A program made the position numbers and the translations under genes. 64,000 bases of DNA, taken from assembly GCA_910578665.1 (NCBI GenBank), contig CAJTQU010000001.1, positions 62,001-126,000 on the forward strand. The letters run 5' to 3'. How positions within the stretch are numbered: position 1 is the stretch's first letter; each line of letters starts with the position of its first letter. The notes under the pieces were generated by a model. The model worked only from the letters and a program-made list of their open reading frames with translations. It did no database searches and had not been told where the DNA came from. The stretch is from an uncultured Muribaculaceae bacterium. Lineage in GTDB: Bacteria > Bacteroidota > Bacteroidia > Bacteroidales > Muribaculaceae. Shown here piece by piece: positions 1 through 7,865 of this stretch.

Positions 1-113
1 TGTTGTTCATATTGTTCTTTAGTGATAGAGTATATGTGGGTTGTTTGTTCGGGTTCGTCATTTGAACAGCTGCATAATAGCAATAGAATGGTAGATATTA
101 AAAATATTTTCAT
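1..113 (-). CDS. Partial small lipoprotein (N-terminus only)
   Basis: The reverse strand from 113 opens with ATG and encodes a short hydrophobic leader followed by LLLLCSCSND, a plausible lipoprotein signal (lipobox Cys near residue 14-16), and then runs off the window after about 37 codons. It starts only 27 bases after the stop of the C10 protease on the same strand, so the two are probably co-transcribed. In Bacteroides, genes for C10 proteases are often followed by small secreted inhibitors that resemble the protease prodomain or staphostatin. That role is possible here, but too little of the protein is visible to test it. The DNA is AT-rich like the protease gene. Confidence 0.6.
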   Translation of the reverse strand, partial: MKIFLISTILLLLCSCSNDEPEQTTHIYSITKEQYEQ

Positions 114-140
114 AAAAATTGTTTTTTGAAGTTATCTAGT

Positions 141-1331
141 TTAGATGTAATTATATAGAGGTCTTACTCCTGTTAGCATCATTATGTTTTTATAGACTGT
201 GTTGTTGTTATAATTTACAGAGCCTGTTGTTTCAAAGTAAAAATATCCATTATTAATTCCTCTATCACCCCATATACAGTGAAAGTAATATGTAGGGCCT
301 CCGGCAGAACCATTGATTGGGTGTAGCCAGCCATATTTTTTATATCCGTCAATAACCCAAGCGTGGCCGGAAAATGGATAATCATTATATCCGTACACCA
401 GTATAGGATTCATGCTCTTTAATTCGTTAGCCGCTATTTCTGTATCGAAATTTTTTATGACAGGGGTACTATAATCTAATGCTTGGAATGCATTAGGAAA
501 ACGCTCTGGTTCAGCAGAACTTAAATATTCCCCGTATTTCATGTTTAGTAATTGTGTGCCAATATTAACCAGAACCTTGGCAATGTCATAGTCTCGTTCT
601 CCCTTATTTGCTTTTTCCCATAAAATAAGATAGCCACATACACGAGATGGATATTGATAATAAGACAATATCTGTTCCATTGCGATAGCTGCACATCCTA
701 CAACGCACCTTTTTAATATTGTGCCGTTTTGAGATACTAAAGGACAATATTGATTAAATGGGTCAGATTGATGAATTTTTTGTTGATATTCGGATAGCAG
801 AGGAAGTGTGGATTCGTCTGAGTATCGAGGATCATTATAAATTAGATCGCCAAATTTCCATCCAGCCGGTATTGAATCAATACTTGCTAATGTGGAATTG
901 AAAAACATTTTTAGCCCTTTGTTTTCAGTTGTGTCAGACATTGATAAACTGCCGCTATCAGACGCTGCGTATACAGGCAATAGTCTTTCGTCTGCTCCGA
1001 GCATGGCAAATCCTTCATTATTGCCGTAGTTGACAATATAAAATAATGTGTCGTTATTGCTTCCGCCACGGGTGCGCATGCCGCGTGTTACATACTCGAC
1101 GTTGGTAATCCGTCTTTCGCTTCTGACGTTCATGTTGGGGGTTATGCCCTTTATGTATGGTTCACTTCGTTTTAGAGCATTAGCTAACGACAATTTATGG
1201 CCGATGGTCGATTCGGAAGATGTTTTTACGTTGTCTTCTTTGGCCATTTCCTGAACTATGTCATCAGAACAAGACGGTAGGCAGGAGACACAAGATAATA
1301 GAATGAAAATGTTTAATAGTTTATGTTTCAT
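141..1331 (-). CDS. Peptidase C10 family cysteine protease (streptopain/SpeB-like), lipoprotein
   Basis: This 396-residue protein has a lipoprotein-type leader (Cys at 14, 17 and 21), an N-terminal region of about 35-190 resembling the Spi prodomain (LFYIVNYGNNEGFAMLGAD), and a C-terminal papain-fold catalytic domain. The catalytic Cys is probably C213 in CVVGCAAIAMEQIL and the catalytic His H323 in SGHAWVIDGY. A downstream Trp/Gly stretch (CIWGDRGINNGYFYF) matches the conserved C10 segment NWGWGG..NGYF. Family members are secreted proteases, including streptococcal SpeB, and are activated by removal of the prodomain. The lipobox suggests anchoring at the cell envelope. A perfect promoter pattern lies just upstream. 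The gene is AT-richer than its right-hand neighbours, which suggests horizontal acquisition. Family assignment is firm; the substrate is unknown. Confidence 0.88.
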   Translation of the reverse strand: MKHKLLNIFILLSCVSCLPSCSDDIVQEMAKEDNVKTSSESTIGHKLSLANALKRSEPYIKGITPNMNVRSERRITNVEYVTRGMRTRGGSNNDTLFYIVNYGNNEGFAMLGADERLLPVYAASDSGSLSMSDTTENKGLKMFFNSTLASIDSIPAGWKFGDLIYNDPRYSDESTLPLLSEYQQKIHQSDPFNQYCPLVSQNGTILKRCVVGCAAIAMEQILSYYQYPSRVCGYLILWEKANKGERDYDIAKVLVNIGTQLLNMKYGEYLSSAEPERFPNAFQALDYSTPVIKNFDTEIAANELKSMNPILVYGYNDYPFSGHAWVIDGYKKYGWLHPINGSAGGPTYYFHCIWGDRGINNGYFYFETTGSVNYNNNTVYKNIMMLTGVRPLYNYI

Positions 1332-1351
1332 CGTGTTTAAGGATTATTTTG

Positions 1352-1382
1352 CAAATATAGGGCTTAATTTGTAAACATCAAA
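1352..1382 (-). promoter_or_regulatory. Promoter of the C10 protease gene
   Basis: Read on the reverse strand, TTTG (1382-1379), a 19-base spacer and TATATTTG (1359-1352) give a full match to the Bacteroidetes -33/-7 consensus. It lies about 20 bases before the ATG at 1331. Confidence 0.7.
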
Positions 1383-1547
1383 ATCTATTAATATCTTTTA
1401 ACCAAATATATTTGGTTGTTTCGCAAAGTGTTGTCTGTGCTGACGGATGAGGTGTGCGGATATTGATGTCTGGTTGTCCGGCTGGCCGTATGGCGCGGCA
1501 TGCCGGACTTGCTTTGTGACGGCTGCGGCGTAATGGATTTTTTTTTG

Positions 1548-1555
1548 TATCTTTG
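1548..1555 (+). promoter_or_regulatory. -7 element of the GH31/trmB/mrp operon
   Basis: TATCTTTG matches TAnnTTTG and lies 29 bases before the GH31 start codon. No TTTG is found at the expected -33 position, so only the -7 element is supported. Confidence 0.5.
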
Positions 1556-1584
1556 CGCAAATTTATAACAATGTTAATTTAGAT

Positions 1585-4047
1585 ATGAGATTCTTACATG
1601 CTTGCGCGTCTTTTACCGTGGCAGCTGCATTCATTGTCCCGGTTATGGCTTCGGGGTATATAGGGCAAATAGACACCAGGCCCGTGTGCCGGGGGGAACG
1701 TAGTGCCGACGAGTGTGCACGGGAGGTGTTGATATCCACGCCGAGGGGCGCATTGTCTATAATTCCTGTAAATGAGAATATATATCGTGTCACTGTGGCT
1801 GATCCGGGTGACACGCTCCCCTATAGACAGAGCCAGAGTGCCGTACTGCCGCCGTCCGGTCTTGCAGGCGGCCTGCGTATGGGCGCTGACGGGACGGGGG
1901 TGACCCTCTCTTCGCCTACCACTACTATAAAGGTGGACCGCGCTACGGGCAGAGTGAGTTTCTATAATAGTGCCGGCGAGCTGTTGCTGGCAGAAAGCGG
2001 CGGTGTGGACAATTCTGACGCAGGCAGCAGGCGTGTTAGCTTCGAGGGCGTAGCACCCGGCGAGCTGCTGTACGGTGCCGGCGAGCGCGGGCATTCGCTG
2101 GCCCTGAACGGTGACACGCTGGTGATGTACAACCGCCAGAATTACGGGTATACCGGCTCTGACCCGAGGATTTCGCAGATGGGCATCACGGTGCCGTATT
2201 TTGTTTCCTCAAAGGGTTATGGTGTCTTGTTCGATGATTTTACGAAGAGCGGCCTGGTGCTGTCCGATACTATAGTGTATACCGCATGCCAGGCCTCGGC
2301 ACCGTTGTCTTATTATTTTATAAACGGCGGAGGGACGCTGGCCGGTGCCACGCGTCAGTATATGGAGCTGACGGGGCGCCAGGAGCTGCCCCCGTTCTGG
2401 GCCATGGGCTATATAACGTCAAAGTATGGTTATCATGACCAGCGTGAGACTTTGGGCGCTGTCGATTCGCTAAAGACACGTGGATATCCGGTGGACGGCA
2501 TAGTGCTCGACCTGTACTGGTATGGCACGGAGACCGACATGGGGCGTCTGGACTGGGACAGGAGCAAATGGCCCGAACCGCGGAAGATGCTGGCCGAACT
2601 TAAGGACAAGGGTGTCAACCTTGTGGCCATAACACAGCCATATGTCAATAAGAAAGGTGCCATAGATAATTATAATTATCTGGTGGACAACGGTATGACT
2701 GTGCGCGATGAAGAGGGTGCCAACCATGATGTGACCACGTGGGTGGGCGATGCCGGCATGATAGACGTGAGCAATCCGCGCACGCGCGACTGGTACTGGA
2801 GCCGCTATAAGGCGCTTACCGACGACGGTATAGCCGGCTGGTGGGGTGACCTGGGTGAGCCGGAGGTGCATCCGGCCACTATCCGCCACTATAACGGACT
2901 GACGGCCGAGCAGTACCACAATGTGTACGGCAATGAGTGGAGCCGCATAATTTATGAGGGATTCAAAAAAGAATTTCCTACGCGGCGCCTCATGCTCCTG
3001 ATGCGCGGAGGCACGGCCGGTCTGCAGCGTTACAATGTTTTTCCGTGGAGCACCGATGTGTCCCGTTCGTGGGGCGGATTTGAACCCCAGGTGACTATAA
3101 TGCTCAATTCCGGCCTGTCGGGGCTGGGGTATATGAGTTCCGACATAGGCGGATTTGCCGTAGACCCGGCACGCCCCACGGATCCGGAACTGTACGTACG
3201 CTGGTTGCAGATGGGCGTGTTTTCTCCCATGCTGCGCACCCATGCCCAGCTCAAGCCCGAGCCGTACCATTATCCGGCCCAGGAGCATATAAGCAAAAAG
3301 TTTATCAGGACACGCTACGAATGGCTGCCCTACAACTACACTCTGGCCTATGAGAATGCCGCTATGGGGTATCCTCTGGCTCGTCCGCTGGACTGGCTCG
3401 GCGATAATCCCGGCGACAAGTATGCCTCGCTGCGCGATGAGTATCTGTGGGGTGACAATGTGCTGGTGGCGCCTGTCATGAAAGCCGGGGCGCGTTCGCG
3501 CAAGGTGCTGTTTCCGGCCGGTAAATGGATAAACTATAACAATGACCGTCTGACATACCGGGGAGGCACTACGGCCACGGTGGCCGCGCCCCTGGACCAG
3601 CTTCCCATGTTTGTGCGGGAAGGCAGCTTCATACCGCTCTACCGCCTGCCGTTGGAAAATGTGACACAATATGACCTGTCGCATCTCACGGTGCTGTATT
3701 ATCCGTCGGCGCAGACCACGGAATACACGCTGTTTGACGATGACCGCAAATCAGTCTCTTCGCTCGCCGACGGTGATTTCATTCTGACCAGGCTGCGCGG
3801 TCGTGCTGCCGACGGCCGTATCGATATCAGTGTGTGCAGCGACAAGGATCCGGGCGTTCACGACTGGATGCCGTCGTCGCGCAGTCTCGCGTTCGAGGTC
3901 AAATGCGTGGCGCGCGCTCCCAGGTCTGTCACTGTGGACGGCGTGGCGCTGCAGCCCGGTTCGTGGCGCTATGACCGTGCTGCGCGCACCGTGTATTTCA
4001 ACCTCACGTTTACCGGCGAGCCGGCTGAAGTAAAAATAACACTCTAA
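1585..4047 (+). CDS. Glycoside hydrolase family 31 (alpha-glucosidase / oligosaccharide 4-alpha-glucosyltransferase type)
   Basis: The 820-residue protein has a signal peptide, an N-terminal galactose-mutarotase-like beta-sandwich (about 40-270), a (beta/alpha)8 barrel (about 270-620) and C-terminal beta domains ending in a DUF5110-like region. The nucleophile is most likely D422 in GWWGDLGEPEVHP and the acid/base D491 in WSTDVSRSWGGF. The GDLGEPE form of the motif is the one I recall from bacterial alpha-transglucosylases such as Cellvibrio Agd31B, so transfer between maltooligosaccharides is as likely as plain hydrolysis. The signal peptide points to the periplasm. It is followed 10 bases later by trmB in the same direction. 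The start at 1585 fits the -7 box at 1548. The exact glycosidic specificity cannot be read from sequence. Confidence 0.88.
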   Translation: MRFLHACASFTVAAAFIVPVMASGYIGQIDTRPVCRGERSADECAREVLISTPRGALSIIPVNENIYRVTVADPGDTLPYRQSQSAVLPPSGLAGGLRMGADGTGVTLSSPTTTIKVDRATGRVSFYNSAGELLLAESGGVDNSDAGSRRVSFEGVAPGELLYGAGERGHSLALNGDTLVMYNRQNYGYTGSDPRISQMGITVPYFVSSKGYGVLFDDFTKSGLVLSDTIVYTACQASAPLSYYFINGGGTLAGATRQYMELTGRQELPPFWAMGYITSKYGYHDQRETLGAVDSLKTRGYPVDGIVLDLYWYGTETDMGRLDWDRSKWPEPRKMLAELKDKGVNLVAITQPYVNKKGAIDNYNYLVDNGMTVRDEEGANHDVTTWVGDAGMIDVSNPRTRDWYWSRYKALTDDGIAGWWGDLGEPEVHPATIRHYNGLTAEQYHNVYGNEWSRIIYEGFKKEFPTRRLMLLMRGGTAGLQRYNVFPWSTDVSRSWGGFEPQVTIMLNSGLSGLGYMSSDIGGFAVDPARPTDPELYVRWLQMGVFSPMLRTHAQLKPEPYHYPAQEHISKKFIRTRYEWLPYNYTLAYENAAMGYPLARPLDWLGDNPGDKYASLRDEYLWGDNVLVAPVMKAGARSRKVLFPAGKWINYNNDRLTYRGGTTATVAAPLDQLPMFVREGSFIPLYRLPLENVTQYDLSHLTVLYYPSAQTTEYTLFDDDRKSVSSLADGDFILTRLRGRAADGRIDISVCSDKDPGVHDWMPSSRSLAFEVKCVARAPRSVTVDGVALQPGSWRYDRAARTVYFNLTFTGEPAEVKITL

Positions 4048-4057
4048 TACATAAGAC

Positions 4058-4846
4058 ATGGGCAAGAACAAACTTCGCAAATTTGCCGAAATGGAACACT
4101 TCCCCTGCGTGCTCCAGTATACATACGCGCGGCTGCGCGACGAGGGGTTTCCCATGCGCGGACGCTGGAACGAGGATTTCTTCCACGCCTCACGTCCCAT
4201 AGTGCTCGAGCTGGGATGCGGCAAGGGCGAATACACCGTGGGGCTGGCAGGACGTTTCCCTGACAAGAATTTTATCGGGATTGACATAAAGGGTGCGCGT
4301 ATATATACCGGCGCGCGCCAGGTGCATACCCACGGAATCCCGAATGCCGCGTTTCTGCGCTCGGGTATAGAAAATCTGGCTTCGTTTTTCGCCCCCGGCG
4401 AGGTGTCGGAAATCTGGATTACCTTTCCGGATCCGCAGATGCAGCATGCGCGCAGGCGTCTGACGGCGGCGCGCTTCCTGAACATGTACAGGCAGGTGCT
4501 GGCTCCCGGCGGCGTGGTCCATCTTAAGACCGATTCGCCATTTCTTTACACCTTTACATCGCGTCTGGCGGCCCATAACGCTCTAGAGGTGCTGGCCGAC
4601 ACGGCCGATCTCTACGGGGCGGAGCATCCCGGCATCCCGGAGTATGTGGGCAATATCCAGACTTTTTACGAGCAGCAGTGGCTCTCGCGCGGCAAACAGA
4701 TAAAGTATCTCAGCTTCCGTCTGCCGGACGGCGGCACCCCGTTGGCCGATCCGGAGGAAGATGACATACAGCGCGACGATTATCATTCCTATGCGCGCGG
4801 CATGAATCCTGACTGGGCGGCGGCGCGCGCACCACAAAAAGATTAA
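4058..4846 (+). CDS. trmB: tRNA (guanine-N7-)-methyltransferase
   Basis: TrmB makes m7G46 in the variable loop of tRNAs using S-adenosylmethionine. The 262-residue protein has the SAM-binding motif LELGCGKGEYT (50-60), an acidic residue in GIDIKGARI (74-82) and the TrmB signature ITFPDPQMQHARRRL (121-135), whose Asp and Arg residues contact the target guanine. The N-terminal 40 residues (basic, KNKLRKFAEME) are the usual tRNA-binding extension. It lies between GH31 and the Mrp gene with gaps of 10 and 14 bases, so the three probably share a transcript although their functions are unrelated. Confidence 0.93.
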   Translation: MGKNKLRKFAEMEHFPCVLQYTYARLRDEGFPMRGRWNEDFFHASRPIVLELGCGKGEYTVGLAGRFPDKNFIGIDIKGARIYTGARQVHTHGIPNAAFLRSGIENLASFFAPGEVSEIWITFPDPQMQHARRRLTAARFLNMYRQVLAPGGVVHLKTDSPFLYTFTSRLAAHNALEVLADTADLYGAEHPGIPEYVGNIQTFYEQQWLSRGKQIKYLSFRLPDGGTPLADPEEDDIQRDDYHSYARGMNPDWAAARAPQKD

Positions 4847-4860
4847 TACCAATAGTTTTT

Positions 4861-5976
4861 ATGGCACTATATCCATCACTTATAACCGACATATTGCGCA
4901 CTGTGCGATATCCCGGCAACGGCCAGAATCTGGTCGAGGCCGGAATGGTCGAGGACGATATCCGTATAGACGGAAAGAAAGTCTCTTTTTCTCTTATTTT
5001 TGACAAGCCTACCGACCCGTTCATAAAATCGGTGGTGCGCTCGGCCGAGACAGCCATAGAGCACGCGCTGCCCGGCGAGGTAGAGATACGCGGCAACATA
5101 GCGGTGAAGAGCCGCACGCAGCTTCCGCAGCAGCCTGCCAGGCTGCTGCCGGGTGTAAAGAATATAATAGGCGTAAGCTCGGGCAAAGGCGGCGTGGGCA
5201 AGAGCACCGTGGCCGCTAATCTGGCTGTGGCTCTCGCGCAGGCCGGATACCGTGTGGGGCTGCTCGATGCCGATATATTCGGTCCGTCGGTGCCGAAAAT
5301 GTTTGGTGTGGAAGACGAACAGCTGTACATAGAGCAGGTGGATGGCCGCGACCTTATCGTGCCTGTCGAGAAATTCGGTGTGAAGCTGTTGTCGATTGGT
5401 TTTATGGTGGCGCGGGACAAGCCGGTTTTGTGGCGCGGCTCGATGGCCTCTAACGCTCTCCGCCAGCTGATATCCGATGCCGACTGGGGCGAACTCGATT
5501 ACTTCGTAATAGACATGCCCCCGGGCACGTCGGACATTCATCTCACCCTGGTGCAGACCCTCGGCATAACCGGCGTGGTGGTGGTCAGCACGCCGCAGGA
5601 GGTGGCACTGGCCGACGCGCGCAAGGGCGTGGCCATGTTCCGCGATGACAAAGTGAATGTGCCTGTGCTCGGCATAGTGGAAAACATGGCATGGTTCACT
5701 CCGGCTCCCCATCCGGACGAGCGTTATTATATTTTTGGCAGAGAGGGGGCGGTTCGCCTGGCTTCTGAACTTGATGTGCCGGTGCTGGCGCAGATACCCC
5801 TGGTGGCAGATATATGTAGCCGTGCCGATGCCGGCATACCGCCGGCGCTGGTGGTGCCCGGTGAGGGCGCCGATCCGCGCACCAGGGCGTTCCACGACAT
5901 GGCTTCTGCCGTTGTCGACGCTGTGGCACGCCGCAACGACACGCTGCCGCCCACTTCTAAGGTTGAGATACACTAA
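4861..5976 (+). CDS. apbC: Mrp/ApbC-type Fe-S cluster carrier ATPase
   Basis: This 371-residue protein has an N-terminal MIP18/DUF59 domain (about 1-85) and a ParA/MinD-like deviant P-loop ATPase domain. The Walker A is GKGGVGKST (108-116), followed by LLDADIFGPSVPKMFG and the switch region DMPPGTSDIHLTL. Proteins of this family hold and transfer 4Fe-4S clusters to apo-enzymes in the cytoplasm. It is the last gene of the GH31-trmB-apbC run and is followed by a strong palindromic terminator. The symbol mrp is used for the same family. Confidence 0.9.
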   Translation: MALYPSLITDILRTVRYPGNGQNLVEAGMVEDDIRIDGKKVSFSLIFDKPTDPFIKSVVRSAETAIEHALPGEVEIRGNIAVKSRTQLPQQPARLLPGVKNIIGVSSGKGGVGKSTVAANLAVALAQAGYRVGLLDADIFGPSVPKMFGVEDEQLYIEQVDGRDLIVPVEKFGVKLLSIGFMVARDKPVLWRGSMASNALRQLISDADWGELDYFVIDMPPGTSDIHLTLVQTLGITGVVVVSTPQEVALADARKGVAMFRDDKVNVPVLGIVENMAWFTPAPHPDERYYIFGREGAVRLASELDVPVLAQIPLVADICSRADAGIPPALVVPGEGADPRTRAFHDMASAVVDAVARRNDTLPPTSKVEIH

Positions 5977-5997
5977 GCCTTGTGTGGCATACATTAT

Positions 5998-6035
5998 AAA
6001 AAAGAATACCGGGCAGCTGCCCGGTATTCTTTTTT
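5998..6035. terminator. Bidirectional terminator between apbC and gapA
   Basis: A perfect 38-base palindrome (19-bp arms, centre at 6016/6017) has A-rich and T-rich ends, so it makes a hairpin followed by a U-run in both directions. It lies between two convergent genes. Confidence 0.9.
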
Positions 6036-6052
6036 ATCTGTTGCGGAATTGG

Positions 6053-7060
6053 TTATCCGTTTACTTTCTTCATGTATGCGATGAGGTCGAGCACTTTGTT
6101 TGAATAGCCGATCTCGTTGTCATACCAAGAGATAACCTTCACGAATTTGTCGGTCAAGTATACGCCGGCAGTAGCGTCGAAGATAGAAGTCAGCGTGCAG
6201 CCGAGGAAGTCGGAGCTTACCACTGCGTCTTCGGTGTAGCCGAGTATGCCTTTGAGTTCGCCCTCAGAAGCCTCTTTCATAGCTGCGCAGATTTCCTCTT
6301 TTGTAGCGGGTTTTTCGAGGTTGCAGGTGAGGTCTACCACAGACACGTCAAGAGTGGGGACACGCATCGAGATGCCTGTGAGCTTACCGTTCAGCTCGGG
6401 GATCACTTTGCCTACGGCCTTTGCGGCACCGGTGCTGGAGGGGATTATGTTGCCGGCAGCGGCACGGCCGCCGCGCCAGTCTTTCAGAGAGGGACCGTCT
6501 ACAGTCTTCTGTGTAGCTGTAGAAGAGTGAACCGTGGTCATAAGGCCCTCTTTCAGACCGAATTTCTCGTTGAGCACTTTGGCGATGGGTGCGAGACAGT
6601 TAGTGGTGCATGAAGCGTTGGAGACGATGTTCTGTCCGGCGTATTCGGTGTTGTTGACGCCCATTACGAACATGGGGGTGTCGTCCTTTGAGGGAGCGCT
6701 CATGACTACATATTTTGCACCGGCCTCGATGTGTGCCTGTGCTTTTTCCTTTGAGAGGAAAAGACCTGTAGACTCAACCACATATTCGGCGCCGACCTCG
6801 CCCCAGGCGATTTCTGCGGGATTTTTGCAGGCAGTTACGCGGATGGGCTTGCCGTTGACGATGAGCAGACCCTTTTCTACGTCGGCCTCTACTGTGCCTT
6901 CGAAACGGCCGTGCATAGTGTCATACTTAAGCATGTATGCCATGTAGTCTACGGGAAGGAGGTCATTGATAGCTACTACCTCGATGTCGTCACGCTTGGT
7001 GGAGGCACGGAACACGAATCGGCCGATGCGTCCAAAACCATTAATACCTACTTTTGTCAT
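6053..7060 (-). CDS. gapA: Glyceraldehyde-3-phosphate dehydrogenase, type I
   Basis: GapA oxidises glyceraldehyde-3-phosphate to 1,3-bisphosphoglycerate with NAD+ in glycolysis. The 335-residue protein has the Rossmann motif GINGFGRIGR (5-14), catalytic C151 in SNASCTTNCLAP, the partner His in TTVHSSTATQ near 178, and the C-terminal WYDNEIGYSNKV. An acidic residue after the second strand (VVAINDL) suggests NAD rather than NADP. It is a single-gene unit: the palindromic terminator at 5998 ends it, and a -7 box at 7239 lies about 180 bases upstream, leaving a long leader. Confidence 0.97.
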   Translation of the reverse strand: MTKVGINGFGRIGRFVFRASTKRDDIEVVAINDLLPVDYMAYMLKYDTMHGRFEGTVEADVEKGLLIVNGKPIRVTACKNPAEIAWGEVGAEYVVESTGLFLSKEKAQAHIEAGAKYVVMSAPSKDDTPMFVMGVNNTEYAGQNIVSNASCTTNCLAPIAKVLNEKFGLKEGLMTTVHSSTATQKTVDGPSLKDWRGGRAAAGNIIPSSTGAAKAVGKVIPELNGKLTGISMRVPTLDVSVVDLTCNLEKPATKEEICAAMKEASEGELKGILGYTEDAVVSSDFLGCTLTSIFDATAGVYLTDKFVKVISWYDNEIGYSNKVLDLIAYMKKVNG

Positions 7061-7238
7061 TGTTGTTTTACCTTTTTGGGTTTATGTTATGATTATATAT
7101 CCTGGTTAGTGATTATCCGTCAGTTAAAACTTTTTTGCTTTATTTTGCGTTTATTTTGCAAAAACTGCGGCTATACACTTGCTCACACTGTATGGCTGTC
7201 GCGCCACCGTTGTGGCTGCATAAGCCTTAGAACTACCG

Positions 7239-7246
7239 CAAAATTA
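7239..7246 (-). promoter_or_regulatory. -7 element for gapA
   Basis: On the reverse strand this reads TAATTTTG (TAnnTTTG). No clear -33 TTTG is seen. It would give gapA a 5' leader of about 170 bases. The rest of the 7061-7356 intergenic stretch is AT-rich and shows no open frame or strong hairpin. Confidence 0.4.
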
Positions 7247-7356
7247 GTAAATATTTCTCAGTTAGGGTATATGTTTTGCAGTAAATTTTAAGCATACAGG
7301 CGGCATGCCCGGGTTGCATCACTTATTAAACAAATAATTCTTCAAAAATATTTCTT

Positions 7357-7785
7357 ATGGGTAAATTTTTATCAGATTTTAAGGATTTTGCCATGCGCGG
7401 CAATGTGGTCGACATGGCTGTCGGTGTGATCATCGGCGGTGCTTTTGGCAAGATTATCAGTTCGTTGGTAGATGATATAATTATGCCTGTCGTGGGTCTG
7501 GCTACAGGCGGCATGGACTTTAAGGATCTGAAGCTGACTCTCAAAGATCCTGTCAGGGATGCTGCCGGGGCGGTCACGCAGGAGGCTGTGACTTGGAATT
7601 ACGGTATGTTTATACAGAATGTGGTCGATTTTCTCATCGTTGCTTTCTGCATCTTTATGGCCATAAGGGTTATGCAGCAATTCCGCAAGAAGGAGGCCGA
7701 GAAGCCTGCGGAGCCTGAGAAACCTTCGGCGGACATCGAGCTGCTGACGGAGATACGCGACCTGCTTCGAGAGCAGAAGAAGTAA
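7357..7785 (+). CDS. mscL: Large-conductance mechanosensitive channel
   Basis: MscL is a homopentameric inner-membrane channel that opens under membrane tension to release solutes during osmotic downshock. The 142-residue protein matches the family length. It begins with the amphipathic segment GKFLSDFKDFAMRGN, then TM1 with the gate (NVVDMAVGVIIGGAFGKIISSLV, about 15-40), a periplasmic loop, TM2 (about 86-106) and a charged C-terminal helix (ELLTEIRDLLREQKK). It stands alone, with a long hairpin terminator after it. An imperfect TAnnTTTG-like site near 7268-7278 may be its promoter. Confidence 0.95.
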   Translation: MGKFLSDFKDFAMRGNVVDMAVGVIIGGAFGKIISSLVDDIIMPVVGLATGGMDFKDLKLTLKDPVRDAAGAVTQEAVTWNYGMFIQNVVDFLIVAFCIFMAIRVMQQFRKKEAEKPAEPEKPSADIELLTEIRDLLREQKK

Positions 7786-7800
7786 TCCGCGCCGGCGCGA

Positions 7801-7850
7801 AATTATAAGCCAGAGGGTCGCCCGACCGGGCGATCCTCTGGCTTATAATT
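7801..7850. terminator. Bidirectional terminator between mscL and gyrB
   Basis: A 50-base inverted repeat with 23-bp arms (one G/T mismatch) and a 4-base loop. The outer ends are AT-rich on both sides, as expected for a terminator shared by convergent genes. Confidence 0.8.
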
Positions 7851-7865
7851 ATTTATGGATGTGTC

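Noticed and set aside
2470..3684. 404-residue open frame antisense to the GH31 gene
   Set aside because: It has no recognisable domain, opposes a gene with firm motifs, and is explained by stop-poor antisense frames in GC-rich codon usage.
4876..5994. 372-residue antisense open frame opposite apbC
   Set aside because: His/Arg-rich composition typical of shadow frames; apbC has clear ATPase motifs along the same stretch.
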